Assembly (NCBI GenBank): GCA_006386115.1
Contig: VFIW01000011.1
Span: 124,001-188,000, forward strand
From: Globisporangium splendens
Taxonomy: Eukaryota; Oomycota; Peronosporomycetes; Pythiales; Pythiaceae
DNA: 64,000 bases
Direction of reading: 5' to 3'
Under the pieces are notes generated by a model. It saw nothing but the letters and a program-made list of their open reading frames with translations. It made no database searches and was not told where the DNA came from. The position numbers and the translations under genes were made by a program. Below, in pieces: positions 11,601-21,595 of this stretch. Position 1 is the first letter of the stretch; every line of letters begins with the position of its first letter.

Positions 11601-11669
11601 ACGCATCGTGACGGCATTCGCGCACTGGACGCGGCCATTGCGCATGTCCAGCAAGTCCAACATGACTGA
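8607..11669 (+). pseudogene. PH-domain RasGEF (CDC25-type exchange factor) with frame lesions
   Basis: Exons 8607-8657, 8733-8810 and 8888 onward join in phase 0. They encode an N-terminal PH domain (KEGAVAVRGHFL, RERFVVVKRGEVLIFRR, ending WLGALFTA). A helical REM-like region follows, then a catalytic RasGEF domain with the signatures EIAEQTTLF, ETFNRLVAYFVW, VALNNFHLVMACV and TWKRVRPKF, then a C-terminal KLWGEF region. The frame is interrupted three times: TAG at 10094-10096, a one-base shift near 10201-10212, and a second near 10954-10962. Each shift is mended by adding one base. The TAG could instead end an 84-bp intron (10013-10096, GTGACG donor), leaving two frameshifts. Either the gene is recently inactivated or the assembly has single-base deletions. 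Family role: loads GTP onto Ras-type GTPases at membranes. Confidence 0.7.
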
Positions 11670-12477
11670 TTTGCCAAATGGATGAAGATCAGTGACGAAG
11701 AGTGTATGCATTGATGGAAAAAGGCAACTTCAACTTGTCGATTGCGGCATATTTGTGGTGTGTAGCCCTTTCTCAATGAAACTATCGATTTATGACGAGA
11801 TACGAACTTGCCAGTGCTTGGCAGTATATAGTGTGAAGAATGGTGGATCCATGTAGCCGACACAAATGTCTTGAATCCGTTAGAAACGTACAGTCTTCGT
11901 CTCGACGTGCTCCTAGGACCCAGCCATCTCACCAGACGCTGCGGCAAACTACGTCAATGCAACGACTGCGATGCATTCCAGGAACCTTGGCATCAAAAAA
12001 ACTGCGCATGCCATGTCGAAACCATCCGATAATTATGGAGCGCTGGTGTCTTGCTATCGCATCTAGCAGCAGTGCGCTTCAGGATGTTTTAGGATGTTGT
12101 TCACAAGCGGACTTTTATTCTTTTCAGCAGCTCTATCGCAAGTATGCGTTTTAAAGAGGGGATATGACGTCACTCAACTGCAACTTGCTGCAGTCTGCAA
12201 GCGTAATGCAATGAGATTGTTGAGGATCACCACGAATATGATTGGTCAAAAATGCGACTTTCTCCAACGAAAACCCTCTTAAGCCGGGTATTGGTGTCCA
12301 CACTGCTGACGATTAATTGCAGCAGAGAAGCAGCGGTTGTTGACGCAACATCTCATAATTGCCAAGAGCGCGCGTGGCATTCGTCTGCCGTCGTCCATTG
12401 CCGCACTTTCCGCGTTGGCTGACTGCCTCGCTGCTTGCCTCTTGAGTGTGTGCGTGTGTGCGCACACACAAATCCCG
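11670..12477. other. intergenic between RasGEF and esterase, containing repeat copy A
   Basis: No gene. The interval holds the 12082-12290 repeat and, just before the esterase ATG, an alternating GT/CA stretch with the perfect palindrome TGTGTGCGCACACA (about 12456-12469). Confidence 0.4.
12082..12290 (+). repeat. inverted dispersed repeat, copy A
   Basis: About 200 bp clearly related to the reverse complement of 19135-19329. Shared blocks in order are GGATGTTTT, AAGCGGACTTTTATT, TATGCGTTTTAAAGAGG, ATGACGTCACTC and GAATATGATTGG. It lies 190-400 bp upstream of esterase A. The palindromic TGACGTCA core matches a CRE/bZIP site. Whether it is a small mobile element or a duplicated promoter block cannot be told from two copies. 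Confidence 0.75.
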
Positions 12478-14064
12478 ATGAAGCTCGTGGTCCCGGATGT
12501 GCTGCTGCGGGACAACCGCCTGACGCGGTACTCGTACCTCGTCGCGACGCTCGCGGCGGTGCTGCTGCTGCGGCGCGCCAAGGACAGCACCATCCCGCGC
12601 GAGGTGGGTCCGCGTTATTCAAGAGCGTCTTATGCGCTTGGTATTGCGCATGTGTAAGCTGACTAATTGTGTGTGCTGTGCTGTCTGATGTATGTATGCT
12701 GCATGTAGAACATGATTGGCGTCGCGGCGTCGCTTGTGCCGACGGAGCTTTCGCACAAGGTGCTGCTGCTGAATGCGCTTGCGATCTACTACTTCCACAA
12801 AGCCAAAGTGCCCGTGCTCTCCGGATGGAGCGGCTCGATTGGCGGATTGCTGCATGCGCTGGCGCTCGTGAAGCTCTCGTCCATGTACTCGACGAACGTG
12901 GAAGCGCGACACTCGATCCGCGCGGCAATGCAAGAGCAGACCGACGTCCCGATTGAGAAGCTGCGGCATATTGGTGCGATGACCTGGAAGCGATGGCTAA
13001 GCGTGCTGCTGCCGTTGCCACAGCCACTGGCGCTGTCTCTGAGCTTTCCGGGCGTGCGCAAGATCCGCACTGTCACGTACGCGCACGTAGGCAAACTCAA
13101 GACGACCAAGCTGCTCATGGACGTATACAAGCACGACGCGAACGCCAAGCCGAACGCGCCGATCCTGCTGTACATCCACGGCGGCGGGTGGGTCATCGGC
13201 AACCGCATGCTGCCGCCGCTGCCGCTCGTGTACCAGCTCGCGAGCGCCGGATGGGTCGTGTGCTCGATCGACTACCGTTTGTCGCCGATGGTGACGTTCC
13301 CGTCCCACGTGATCGACTCGAAGCGCGCGATCGCGTACCTGCGGAAGCACGCCCAGGCGAAATTCGATGCGGATCCGAACTTCATCGTCGTCGGCGGCGA
13401 ATCCGCAGGCGGCCACATCGCGAGTCTCGTGGCACTGACGCCGCACGTCAAGTCGCTGCAGCCGGGCTTCGAAGACGTCGACACGAGTGTGCGCGCGTGC
13501 ATCGACTCGTATGGCGTCCACGACTTCACGGACCGCCACGGCATCTACTATTACCGAGACAAGGCCGACGGGTTTATCAAGTATATCGAGTTTCTCGTGA
13601 TGCAGAAGAAACTACGCGATCACGCGGAAGACTTTGAGAACGCGTCGCCGATTGCGTGGCTCGAAGCGGAGAAAACCCAGGACCGCGACGACATCGTGCC
13701 GCCGTTTCTGGTCACGCACGGCACGGTCGACACGCTCGTGCCGTTCCAGGACTCACAGTTGTTCTACGAGAAGCTCATGAAGTACCGCGCGCGGACGCAA
13801 GAGTCCCAAGCCTCGGGAGCGTCGATTGCCGGAGTCCGCGACGCGTTTTTGCAGATCGACGGCGCGCACCACATGTTCAACTACCTGGTCTCGCCGCGCG
13901 CACTTGCTCATGGAGACGCCGTGTGCGCGTTTCTTGACGATTTGTATAGCAAGACCAAGCATCTACCGCTGAGCGCACGGTTTGTCCGCAGCGCAGAGAA
14001 CGAAGAAGTAGAAGAAGAACCGCCAGCAGCCGCAGCCTTTGTGCCAGTCGTGGCAAAGCTGTAG
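12478..14064 (+). CDS. alpha/beta-hydrolase, HSL-type esterase/lipase A
   Basis: Exons 12478-12603 and 12709-14064 give 493 residues. The N-terminus has two hydrophobic stretches, so membrane anchoring is likely. The catalytic fold has the oxyanion-hole motif HGGGW (His199), nucleophile elbow GGESAGG (Ser274), Asp383 in THGTVDTLVP and His429 in GAHHMF. These are family features of hormone-sensitive-lipase/carboxylesterase enzymes that cleave carboxyl esters. The C-terminal tail is acidic then Pro/Ala-rich. It is a clear paralog of the minus-strand gene at 19395-21004, with the same intron position and phase. The substrate cannot be inferred; isoprenylcysteine methylesterase-like enzymes share this layout of membrane anchor plus HSL domain. 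Confidence 0.88.
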
Positions 14065-14377
14065 TCGCTGTGTGCAGATAGAGGATGGTTGCAGAACTAA
14101 AATGTCAAGACCTGCATCACAACAGACACATAGCTAAGTAGGTTTCCAAAGCAATCACAGTTTTGAACACGCGGGTATGGATTACATGATTTGGGGATTT
14201 TCTTTCGTTTCGTGCTTGCTTTTCTCGATATTGTCGCGTACTTCACACATCATTTACTAGACTCATATTGCTCAAGCGGCGGCTGCTTACATCTGCCCAC
14301 ACAGGCGGTTCTTGATTTTGTACAAACAGCATTCGTCGTCGTGGCTGTCACACTGGAACTGAGGTTCGCTTTGCTCA
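14065..14377. other. convergent intergenic, esterase A and pseudokinase 2
   Basis: 313 bp between two 3' ends. AT-rich in part, with no coding or RNA-gene signal seen. Confidence 0.4.
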
Positions 14378-17085
14378 TTATCTTTGCAGGGACCGACCGG
14401 TTTGCAGCGCGAACGCAATCTCGCTCATCTTGGGGCGGCGCGCTGGTTCCTTCTCGAGGCATGCCGCGATGATCTCCTTGAGCACGGGCGAGCAGTGCAC
14501 GCTCAGTCGGAACCCGATTTGGTGCGATGTCGGCGATACGATCGACTCATTGTCTTTCCGGGATGCTGACGCCGACGCAGCGGCCGCGGTTCGCTTCGCG
14601 TTGACCACGGGGTTCTCGCCCGTGTCGAGCTCCACGAGGATCACGCCGAGCGAGTACACGTCTGACTTTTCCGTCGGCTGTCCGCCTCGGAGCACTTCCG
14701 GCGCCGCGAAGATGCCGCACTCGGCGTCCAACGGCGACAATTTCACGTAGTGGAAGATCGAGAACACACTCAGCTTCGCCGAGTAGTCCCTGTCGAGCAG
14801 TACGTTGAACGAATTCAGGCGGCCATGCACGATCCGCTTCTGATGCAGAAACACCAAAGCGTCGGTGATCTGACGCGCGATCGCGTGCTGTTTCGACACT
14901 GAGAGACCCACAGAACTCGCGATGCAGTCCCGCAGCGCGCCATTCTCCACGTACTCGACCACGGCGCACAGTTCCGTGCCCTCGTTGTCCCACATGGCGC
15001 CTTTGAACGTCGCGATGCGAGAATGCTTGAGCTCCACCATGTGCTCGATCTCGGTCACGAACTCGCGCAGTACCGTCTTGGACGCCGCGTTGCTCTTGAT
15101 CTTCTTGATGATCACTGACTCGTCCATGTATTCGCCAAACCAGAGCTCTGACCTGCTGCTCACGCGGATCATGCGATGTAGAAACACGTCGTTGTACGAG
15201 AGCCGCGTGAGCGCGATGTACCCGTCGGCAACATTCGCGAGCAGCTCAAAGTCTGACGTCGTCTGGCTGCAGCTCGACGGTGGGTTGAGCTCCATGTACG
15301 GGTGGTCCGCGAGGTCGCCCATGCCGACAGCGATCGATGGCGTGATGCTGTTCGCGAGCTTTGGGGATTCCTCGCGCTGTCGTTTGCGTCGATACAGCAA
15401 GAACAGCAGACCGAACAGCAGAACGCAGACGATGGCGATGACAATCCAGATCCACGTCTTGGACGACGAGCTGTCTTGAGACGTCTGAATGACTGGCGCA
15501 TCAGTTGCAGGAGGCTCTGTCGTCGGCATGGCACTGGTGACATCCTCACTGCTATTGCCGTTCACACAGAACGTGAAAGTGCTGTTCAGTTTCGCGATCA
15601 CGTCTTCGCTCGGACACACGTCGGTCTCCGTCGTGCCATTGATAGAGAAGAACGGCAGGTTCGCCAAAAATGTGAATTGTTCCTCAGTCAAAGTGGACGC
15701 GTTCAGCGGGTTCGAGTCTAGGGACAGCAGTTGCAATGTTGTCAGGTTGAAGATCACTGACGGGAAAGTCTGAAGCTGGTTATTCGAGAGAATGCTATTG
15801 TTCATACAGTACAAATTAGTCAGACCCCACACAGTTGAGCATTCAAGGAAATATGCAGCGAGAAGAGCGTACAGCGAGGTGAGTGCTGGGAAATTGGACG
15901 GACGGAGGCTGAACGTCGTGAGCGCATTTCTCGACAGATCCCTACAAACAGTATCAATCAGTGAATTTTGTGATCGGATCGGCTAGAAATACAGAATGAG
16001 GAACCTACAGCGCCGCGAGTGTGGGGAAGCTCTGGTTCTGGAAATCCGTGGAGACCGTGAGGATGCCATTGTTGGAGAGGTCACTGCATGGAAACAAACA
16101 AGTACACATCAGCGATGGCTCTAGCAAGATGGACACAAACTAAAGCAAAGAAGCTCGTACAGTGACGTGACTTGTGAGCCTGCGATAAACTGGGTCGGGA
16201 TGGTCTTGAGGCGGCAATTATTGATGGCACTGTGAGACATAATTGGAAGCAGCAGCATGAGGATTAACCAGGCTACCTGCCATTCACAGGCAACAGAAGA
16301 GTACTTACATTTGCTTGGCTCCGTTCAATGGGAGAGCACCGTCAATGCCCGTGAGGATGAGGTCCGAGAAGGAGCTGCACACACAAAATTGCACACACAA
16401 AATTGCACACACAAATTGACATGTGAGACCTTCTTGAAAACCCAAAAGCTGTAAGAAGCATTGCGAAACGCACATCTTGGTGAGCGTCGTCGACGGCTGC
16501 ACATTGAGCGACGAGATATCCAAATTTGTCAACGGAGTCATCGCCGGCGTCGCAATCTTGAAATCCCTGGATCAAATCATCAATAAACGTAATTAATTGG
16601 TAAGTATCAAAATCATCATCAATTATCATAACAAGAATGAATGTCGGATAGAAGAGCACGAAGCACACATACACTTCAGTGACTTGGTCGCCGAGCTGCA
16701 CGAGCCCGACGCGCTCGAACGGGGCGACGCCCGAGACGTTGTCGCTCTTGGCGGGCGCGAAGGTCCACGTGGCGTCGCTCGCGCCGAAGGGTTCCATGCA
16801 CAGCGCGGTCCTGCCGTTGAGCAGCGTCGCGCAGCGCACGTCGTTCACGCAGTCGATCGCGTTATCCGAGGACTGGCCGAGCACGACGCACGGGCTGTTG
16901 GTGCGGCAGCCGCCATTGCAGCTCGTGGTGAGCGTGTTGAGCGAGAGCGTCGCGAGCGCGTTGAGCGACCGGTCTTCATCCTCGCTGGCCGACGCCTCCG
17001 CGACCAGGATCCGCGCTTCTGTCGTCATCTCTGTCATGATCGATAGGACTATGGCGAGTGTTAGACGCAGAAGCACCGCCGCCAT
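14378..17085 (-). CDS. LRR transmembrane receptor-like pseudokinase 2
   Basis: Seven exons on the minus strand: 16673-17085, 16474-16566, 16309-16374, 16161-16229, 16009-16083, 15873-15941 and 14378-15794, for 733 residues. All six introns are phase 2 and each short exon carries about one leucine-rich repeat (for example LDLSNNGILTV and LDLSRNALTTF). The order is signal peptide (MAAVLLRLTLAIVLSIM), Cys-rich region, repeats, membrane span (WIWIVIAIVCVLLFGLLFLL) and TKL-like kinase fold. The ATP-site lysine (VIIKKIK), helix-C Glu, APE (AAPEVL) and DVYSLGVIL are kept. The catalytic loop is IVHGRLNSFNVLL, with the HRD Asp lost, and DFG is VFS. It is therefore probably catalytically dead but able to hold nucleotide. 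Paralog of 4567-7020, with more repeat exons. Confidence 0.87.
16377..16417 (-). repeat. three-copy 14-bp tandem repeat at a 3' splice site
   Basis: On the plus strand GCACACACAAAATT occurs twice (16377-16390, 16391-16404) and once more shortened by one A (16405-16417). On the coding strand this makes repeated TTTTGTGTGTGC tracts forming the polypyrimidine region of the intron that ends at 16375. Only the last copy is followed by the AG used for splicing. Confidence 0.8.
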
Positions 17086-18504
17086 TGTCGATCCTCACGC
17101 GCCAACAGAGAGACGCAGGGCGGGAGAATAAACGCGGCAGCCTCTTCTTCCGAGCTTCTTCTGCTGAGAGGGAGGGACGGACGGTGTCTCAGAGAGCGCC
17201 GGCGATTGGTGGGTCTGCCTGTGGAAAACACGCAGAGAAGAGAGGGAGGAGGATACCGATCGATTGCTGGGGTTATAAACCGAAGGGAGACCTCGTGCGG
17301 ACAGAAGATGGCTTGGGAGCACCCAAGAAGGGAGGAGCCCTGAGGTGGTGGCTGTGGTGTAATCCTCGGCGGATTGGAGGCGGCAGCGGGAAGCGCGCGA
17401 TGCTGGCGGATCAGAATGGGCAGCTCACTCTTCTCTATTGCACCACCTCACTGCCTTCCATTACTCTGGCGTACAGTATGGAGAGCTCACACAGACAGCC
17501 TCTTGACCAATTCAGACCACAACGAACGACGTGGCGAACTTCCTGGATCTCTGGATACCTTTCGTGATTGGCTGGAAATACGAGTGCGACACGTTTATTG
17601 GCGGAAATACGGAATCGTGTGGATGGTCGCATCGGCGTAGAAACGACGCGATTCTGTGAAAGAAAGCGGGTAGAACATTACGTACGCTTTCGGTCAAAAA
17701 TTGGGTGATTTGGGTTAGAAAATGCGATTCGAGAGGGTTCTGAGCCATCAGCAGAAAAGAGCACAAAGATACATTTTGTGCTTGGAACATGGCTGCCAAG
17801 GTCTGCTTGCTTTTATAGAGCAATGCAAGATATGCAATTGCATGCAAGTACGAGGCGTAAGGGCATACGCATCGTTCGTATAAGCAATGCTCTTGCGTGC
17901 ATGCAGCGCACACAAGGGTGTGTGTATCAGCAGATCGAGGTTGTCAAATCGAGTCTGTACAGTACTTCAACGAATAAAACAGGTGGTGGTTATAATCGAG
18001 TATGACGCATTTTATCTTGATTGTAAATGCCCGCACAGCTTGTTCAAGTGGATACGGGAGCAAAGGACACTATCACAAGCTTCCAGCGTGCACATATCGC
18101 CCGTAGACGTTCGTTTGTGAGCACTAGGTCCAAGCGAAGCCATGTGAGCCAACAGTTGCACCTGCAGTCACAGGACTCCCTTGGCCAGACGCATGTGCCT
18201 TGAGCTGCTCTATCCGCTCTGCTGAAGCAGTAATGAACAGGTGCGAGTTACGACTGTTACAACGCTGTGGCGCACACCGCCTTTTCGACTGACCGTACAT
18301 GGGGAAAGACTGCAAGTATCCAGCAGAATCCGTAACCCACCGACCATTTGAACGGCCTGTGGCAATTGCAAATGCGACCCGTCAACAGAAGATGGAGCCA
18401 TCTCCACCAGCACATTGGTGTTGCTACAGTACTTGCACTAGTACGTTAGCATTCGTTTCTTCAACTTGAAGTGCATTGTTTCTCGACACAAGTTCCTAAT
18501 CCCA
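17086..18504. other. 1.4-kb intergenic region upstream of pseudokinase 2
   Basis: No convincing gene. A 169-codon frame at 17058-17567 overlaps the receptor start and has no recognisable domain. A CCAAT-type ATTGG lies near 17568. The stretch next to 18505 is likely the decayed downstream flank of the RasGEF relic. Confidence 0.35.
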
Positions 18505-19110
18505 TGAATGCACACACTCCTGCATTCTCATTTAGCCACGTTGGAATTGCTGGAAGCGCGCAATGGCCGCTACAGATCTGTTGTGGGGCGTCCGCATCAG
18601 GTGCATGGCGTCCAGCAGTTGCTGCCTTACACAAAGTGCATTAAAGAGCTGGTCTCCAACGTAGCTATTGGTACTAGTTTAGTTCATGCTCTAATGGTGC
18701 CGTCAGTTGGTTCTGGTGGACACAGCACAATGTGTGGCTTTTGAGCGCTGGTGACAACTCGCTACTGCTCTTTTCTGAATTAACTGTGTGCTGTTCTGTT
18801 GAGTAAACGCAGCGTCTTACTCACCCTCCGTGGCAACAGTGTGCTTGGCTTTGGCATGGTCTGCGCCATGACGCGCACGAGTCGCTCGTACACAAAACTC
18901 TGCAGTTTAAAGGCATTTTCACGTCCAGAGCGCTGACCCGCTGCAACTCGGATGTGAGCTTATCCCACATGCGCATGCCGATGCAAGTATCGATGCCAAA
19001 CACTGCTGTGTGGCACGTCGAGACACAAATTGTCTCTTCGAACTCGCCCCACAGCTTCCACACTCGTCGCGTCGGCCGCTGTCGCACACAGAACCTCTTT
19101 GGCATGAATT
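18505..19110 (-). pseudogene. decayed 3' fragment of a second RasGEF gene
   Basis: The minus strand matches the 3' end of the RasGEF gene at 10980-11690 in the same order. The translated piece KLWGEFEETICVSTCHTAVF parallels KLWGEFRQTVWVSTCRTAVL, followed by SELQRVSALD against SELQQISALD. At DNA level the strings GCGCAATGGCCGC, GGCGTCCAGCAGTTGCTGC and GAGCTGGTCTCCAA (plus strand, 18555-18665) match the reverse complement of 11530-11650. Frames are broken repeatedly and no PH or catalytic domain remains. It sits directly 3' of repeat copy B. Confidence 0.8.
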
Positions 19111-19134
19111 GTTGACAACATGATCGTGGCCATT

Positions 19135-19329
19135 TACCCGGTTTAAAGACGTTTTGCTGGGATGGAGGGTGATTTTTTGCCAATCATATTCGTCTTTGTG
19201 TTCGGCATCGGCAAACCACAGTATTACGCGCCGAGAGAGTGACGTCATCTTGCCTCTTTAAAACGCATAAAGCGAAAGAGCTACAAATGTAATAAAAGTC
19301 CGCTTGGTTGCGCCATCGAAAAAACATCC
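19135..19329 (-). repeat. inverted dispersed repeat, copy B
   Basis: Reverse-complement relative of 12082-12290, with the same landmark strings including the TGACGTCA core and GAATATGATTGGC. It begins 66 bp after the stop codon of esterase B and runs straight into the RasGEF relic. Confidence 0.75.
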
Positions 19330-19394
19330 AAACCTGCTCCGCAAGATATAAAGCACTGTGCCCTTGAGCAACGACACATTCACGCGCGCTTGCA

Positions 19395-21004
19395 CTACAG
19401 TCGCGACATCGCTGTAGCTGTCGTAGCCGTCAGAGGTGTCGCCGTCGTCGCCGGCAACTCTGCAGCCAAACTAAACGTCTCAATTGGATCCTGAGACGAC
19501 TCAACTTCCACTTGATCAGCACTCGCATGCGCTGCGCCTCGCAGCGGAATATGCTTGGTTCTCGCATAAAGGATCTCCAGGAACACGCACACAGCGTCTC
19601 CATATGCGAGCGCTCGCGGTGACGCCAAGTAGTTGAACGCATGGTGGGCATCGGGGATCTCGAGAAACACGTCTTCGACGCCAGCGATGGAGGCTGGACG
19701 ATCGCTCTGTTTGCTCGTTCGTTGCCGATATTTCTGCAAGTTTTCAAAAAACAACAGCGAGTCCTTGAACGGAACAAGCGTGTCGTGGGTTCCGTGGCCG
19801 ACGAGGAACGGCGGGATGATGTCGTCGCGCTCGGACGTCTTGAGCTCTTCGACCCAACTGATCGGAGACGCTTGGTCGTAGTCGTCGCCGGCTTCCTTGA
19901 GCTTTTTCTGCATCACGAGCAGCTCAATGAAGCGGACGAACGAGTACCCTCTGTCTCTGGTGAAGTAAATGCCATGGCGATCTTTGAAATCGTGGACGCC
20001 GTACGTATCAATGCATCCACGGACACTCGTGTCGACGTCTTCGAATCCCGGTTGGAGGGATTTGTCGCCCGCAGTGAGTGCAACGAGACTCGCCAAGTGA
20101 CCACCAGCGGACTCGCCACCGACCACAATGTACTCGGGATTGGCGTCGAATTCTGTACGCGCATGGTCTCGTAAGTACGCGATGGCGCGCTTCGAGTCGA
20201 TCAGATGCTCTGGGAACGCAATCTTGGGGGATAATCGGTAGTCAATGACGCACACGACCCAGCCAATGCTCGCGACTTGGTACACCAGTGGTCGTGGCGG
20301 GCTCTTGCGATCCCCCATGATCCACCCGCCGCCGTGAATGTACAGGAAGATCGGCGCATTCGGCTGCGTGTCCTTGTGTCTGTACACATCCATGCGCAGT
20401 TTGGTCGTGCTGTTCCTGCCCACATGGGCAAATACGATGCCTTCGGTAACAGTCACGCCAGGGTAGCTCAAGGATAGCGCCATTGTCTGGGGCAGTGGGA
20501 GCATTACTGTGAGCCAATTGCGGACGCTCAGCTCGCCAATGTGCTGAAGCGTGTCCACTGGGATGTCCGACTGCTCCTCCATCGCGCTTCGGATGCTGTG
20601 CTTCGCGTTGACGTTGCTCTGGTAGATGTTGAGGAAACGGATCACGACGATGCACTGCACGAAGCCAGCGATGGAGCCGACCCAGCCGGAGAGGATCGGC
20701 GTGTTGGATTTTTTAAGCCAGTACACGACGCCGGCATTCAACGCCAGGAACTTGTGCGAGAGCTCCGTCGGCAGCAGCGCCACTGCAAAGCTGAGCATAT
20801 TCTATACAAGTGAAATCGATAGCACAGCGCATTAGCCGCAGCATGGGCGTCCATGAGAATACGGCAGGATTCTCATAAACGCACCTCCTTCGCGACGTCC
20901 TTGTCGCGTGCGCGCTGCACGAGACGCAACATCGTCAGCGCGAACGCCAGGTACCCCCATCGCGTGACGTTCTCGCGCGTCGCGACCGACGGAACGATCT
21001 TCAT
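19395..21004 (-). CDS. alpha/beta-hydrolase, HSL-type esterase/lipase B
   Basis: Exons 20885-21004 and 19395-20801 on the minus strand give 508 residues starting MKIVPSVATRENVTRWGYL. It has the same two-exon phase-0 structure and motif set as esterase A: HGGGW, GGESAGG, GHGTHDTLVP with the catalytic Asp, and DAHHAF with the catalytic His. The N-terminal half has hydrophobic segments (MLSFAVALLPTELSHKFLAL) suggesting membrane association. The tail is Ala/Thr-rich. Intact, so both copies are probably functional. CCAAT-type boxes occur 100-200 bp upstream (near 21148 and 21192). Confidence 0.88.
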
Positions 21005-21595
21005 GCTTGCGTCGCTAACTTCTGTTGGCGCGTCTCGAGTCGTCTGAAGAAATGATGACAGCGCGAAAAGTTCAACTAGATGAGCGGGTTCGTTTTTTAA
21101 ACAAACAGCTGGGCGGGTTCGTTGACAATCAAAAACGACTTATTTTGCCCAATCAGTACCATGTATTTGTAAGTTAACACTTGACTTTAGCCAATTAAAG
21201 CACAACAAATTGAGTTTATTGCGAACATGATACCCTGGGTTATTTTTCGAAGGACTCTCTTGAGTGCACTTTTCACATGGTGGCAGACAACCCGAAAAGA
21301 TCCACTTCTGTGAACAATGAGTGAGTGGCGAGGCTGCGCGAACCGCGATTTCGACGCTGCTCGCGTCATGAGCAGCTCCATGTTGAAGTTACCACCGCCT
21401 GATAATTGATGCAAGCGCGAAGGAAATTGTATATTGGAAATAGAGGCGTTCCAATGGAGGCTATGGTACGTACGATATGACTTGCATCCAACAGCAACCT
21501 GTCGCCTGCCTTGTCTCGATGCACCTGCAAGTTGCTTTGCTTTGTCTGTGTGCGTTATCCCGTCCAGCCATCCACACGCCATCAAGCACGCTCGC
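21005..21595. other. intergenic, esterase B promoter to TM9SF 3' end
   Basis: 590 bp with no gene seen. It holds the promoter of esterase B (minus strand) and the 3' flank of the TM9SF gene. Confidence 0.4.

Noticed and set aside
17058..17567. 169-codon plus-strand frame upstream of pseudokinase 2.
   Set aside because: Overlaps the receptor's first exon on the other strand and has no domain pattern.
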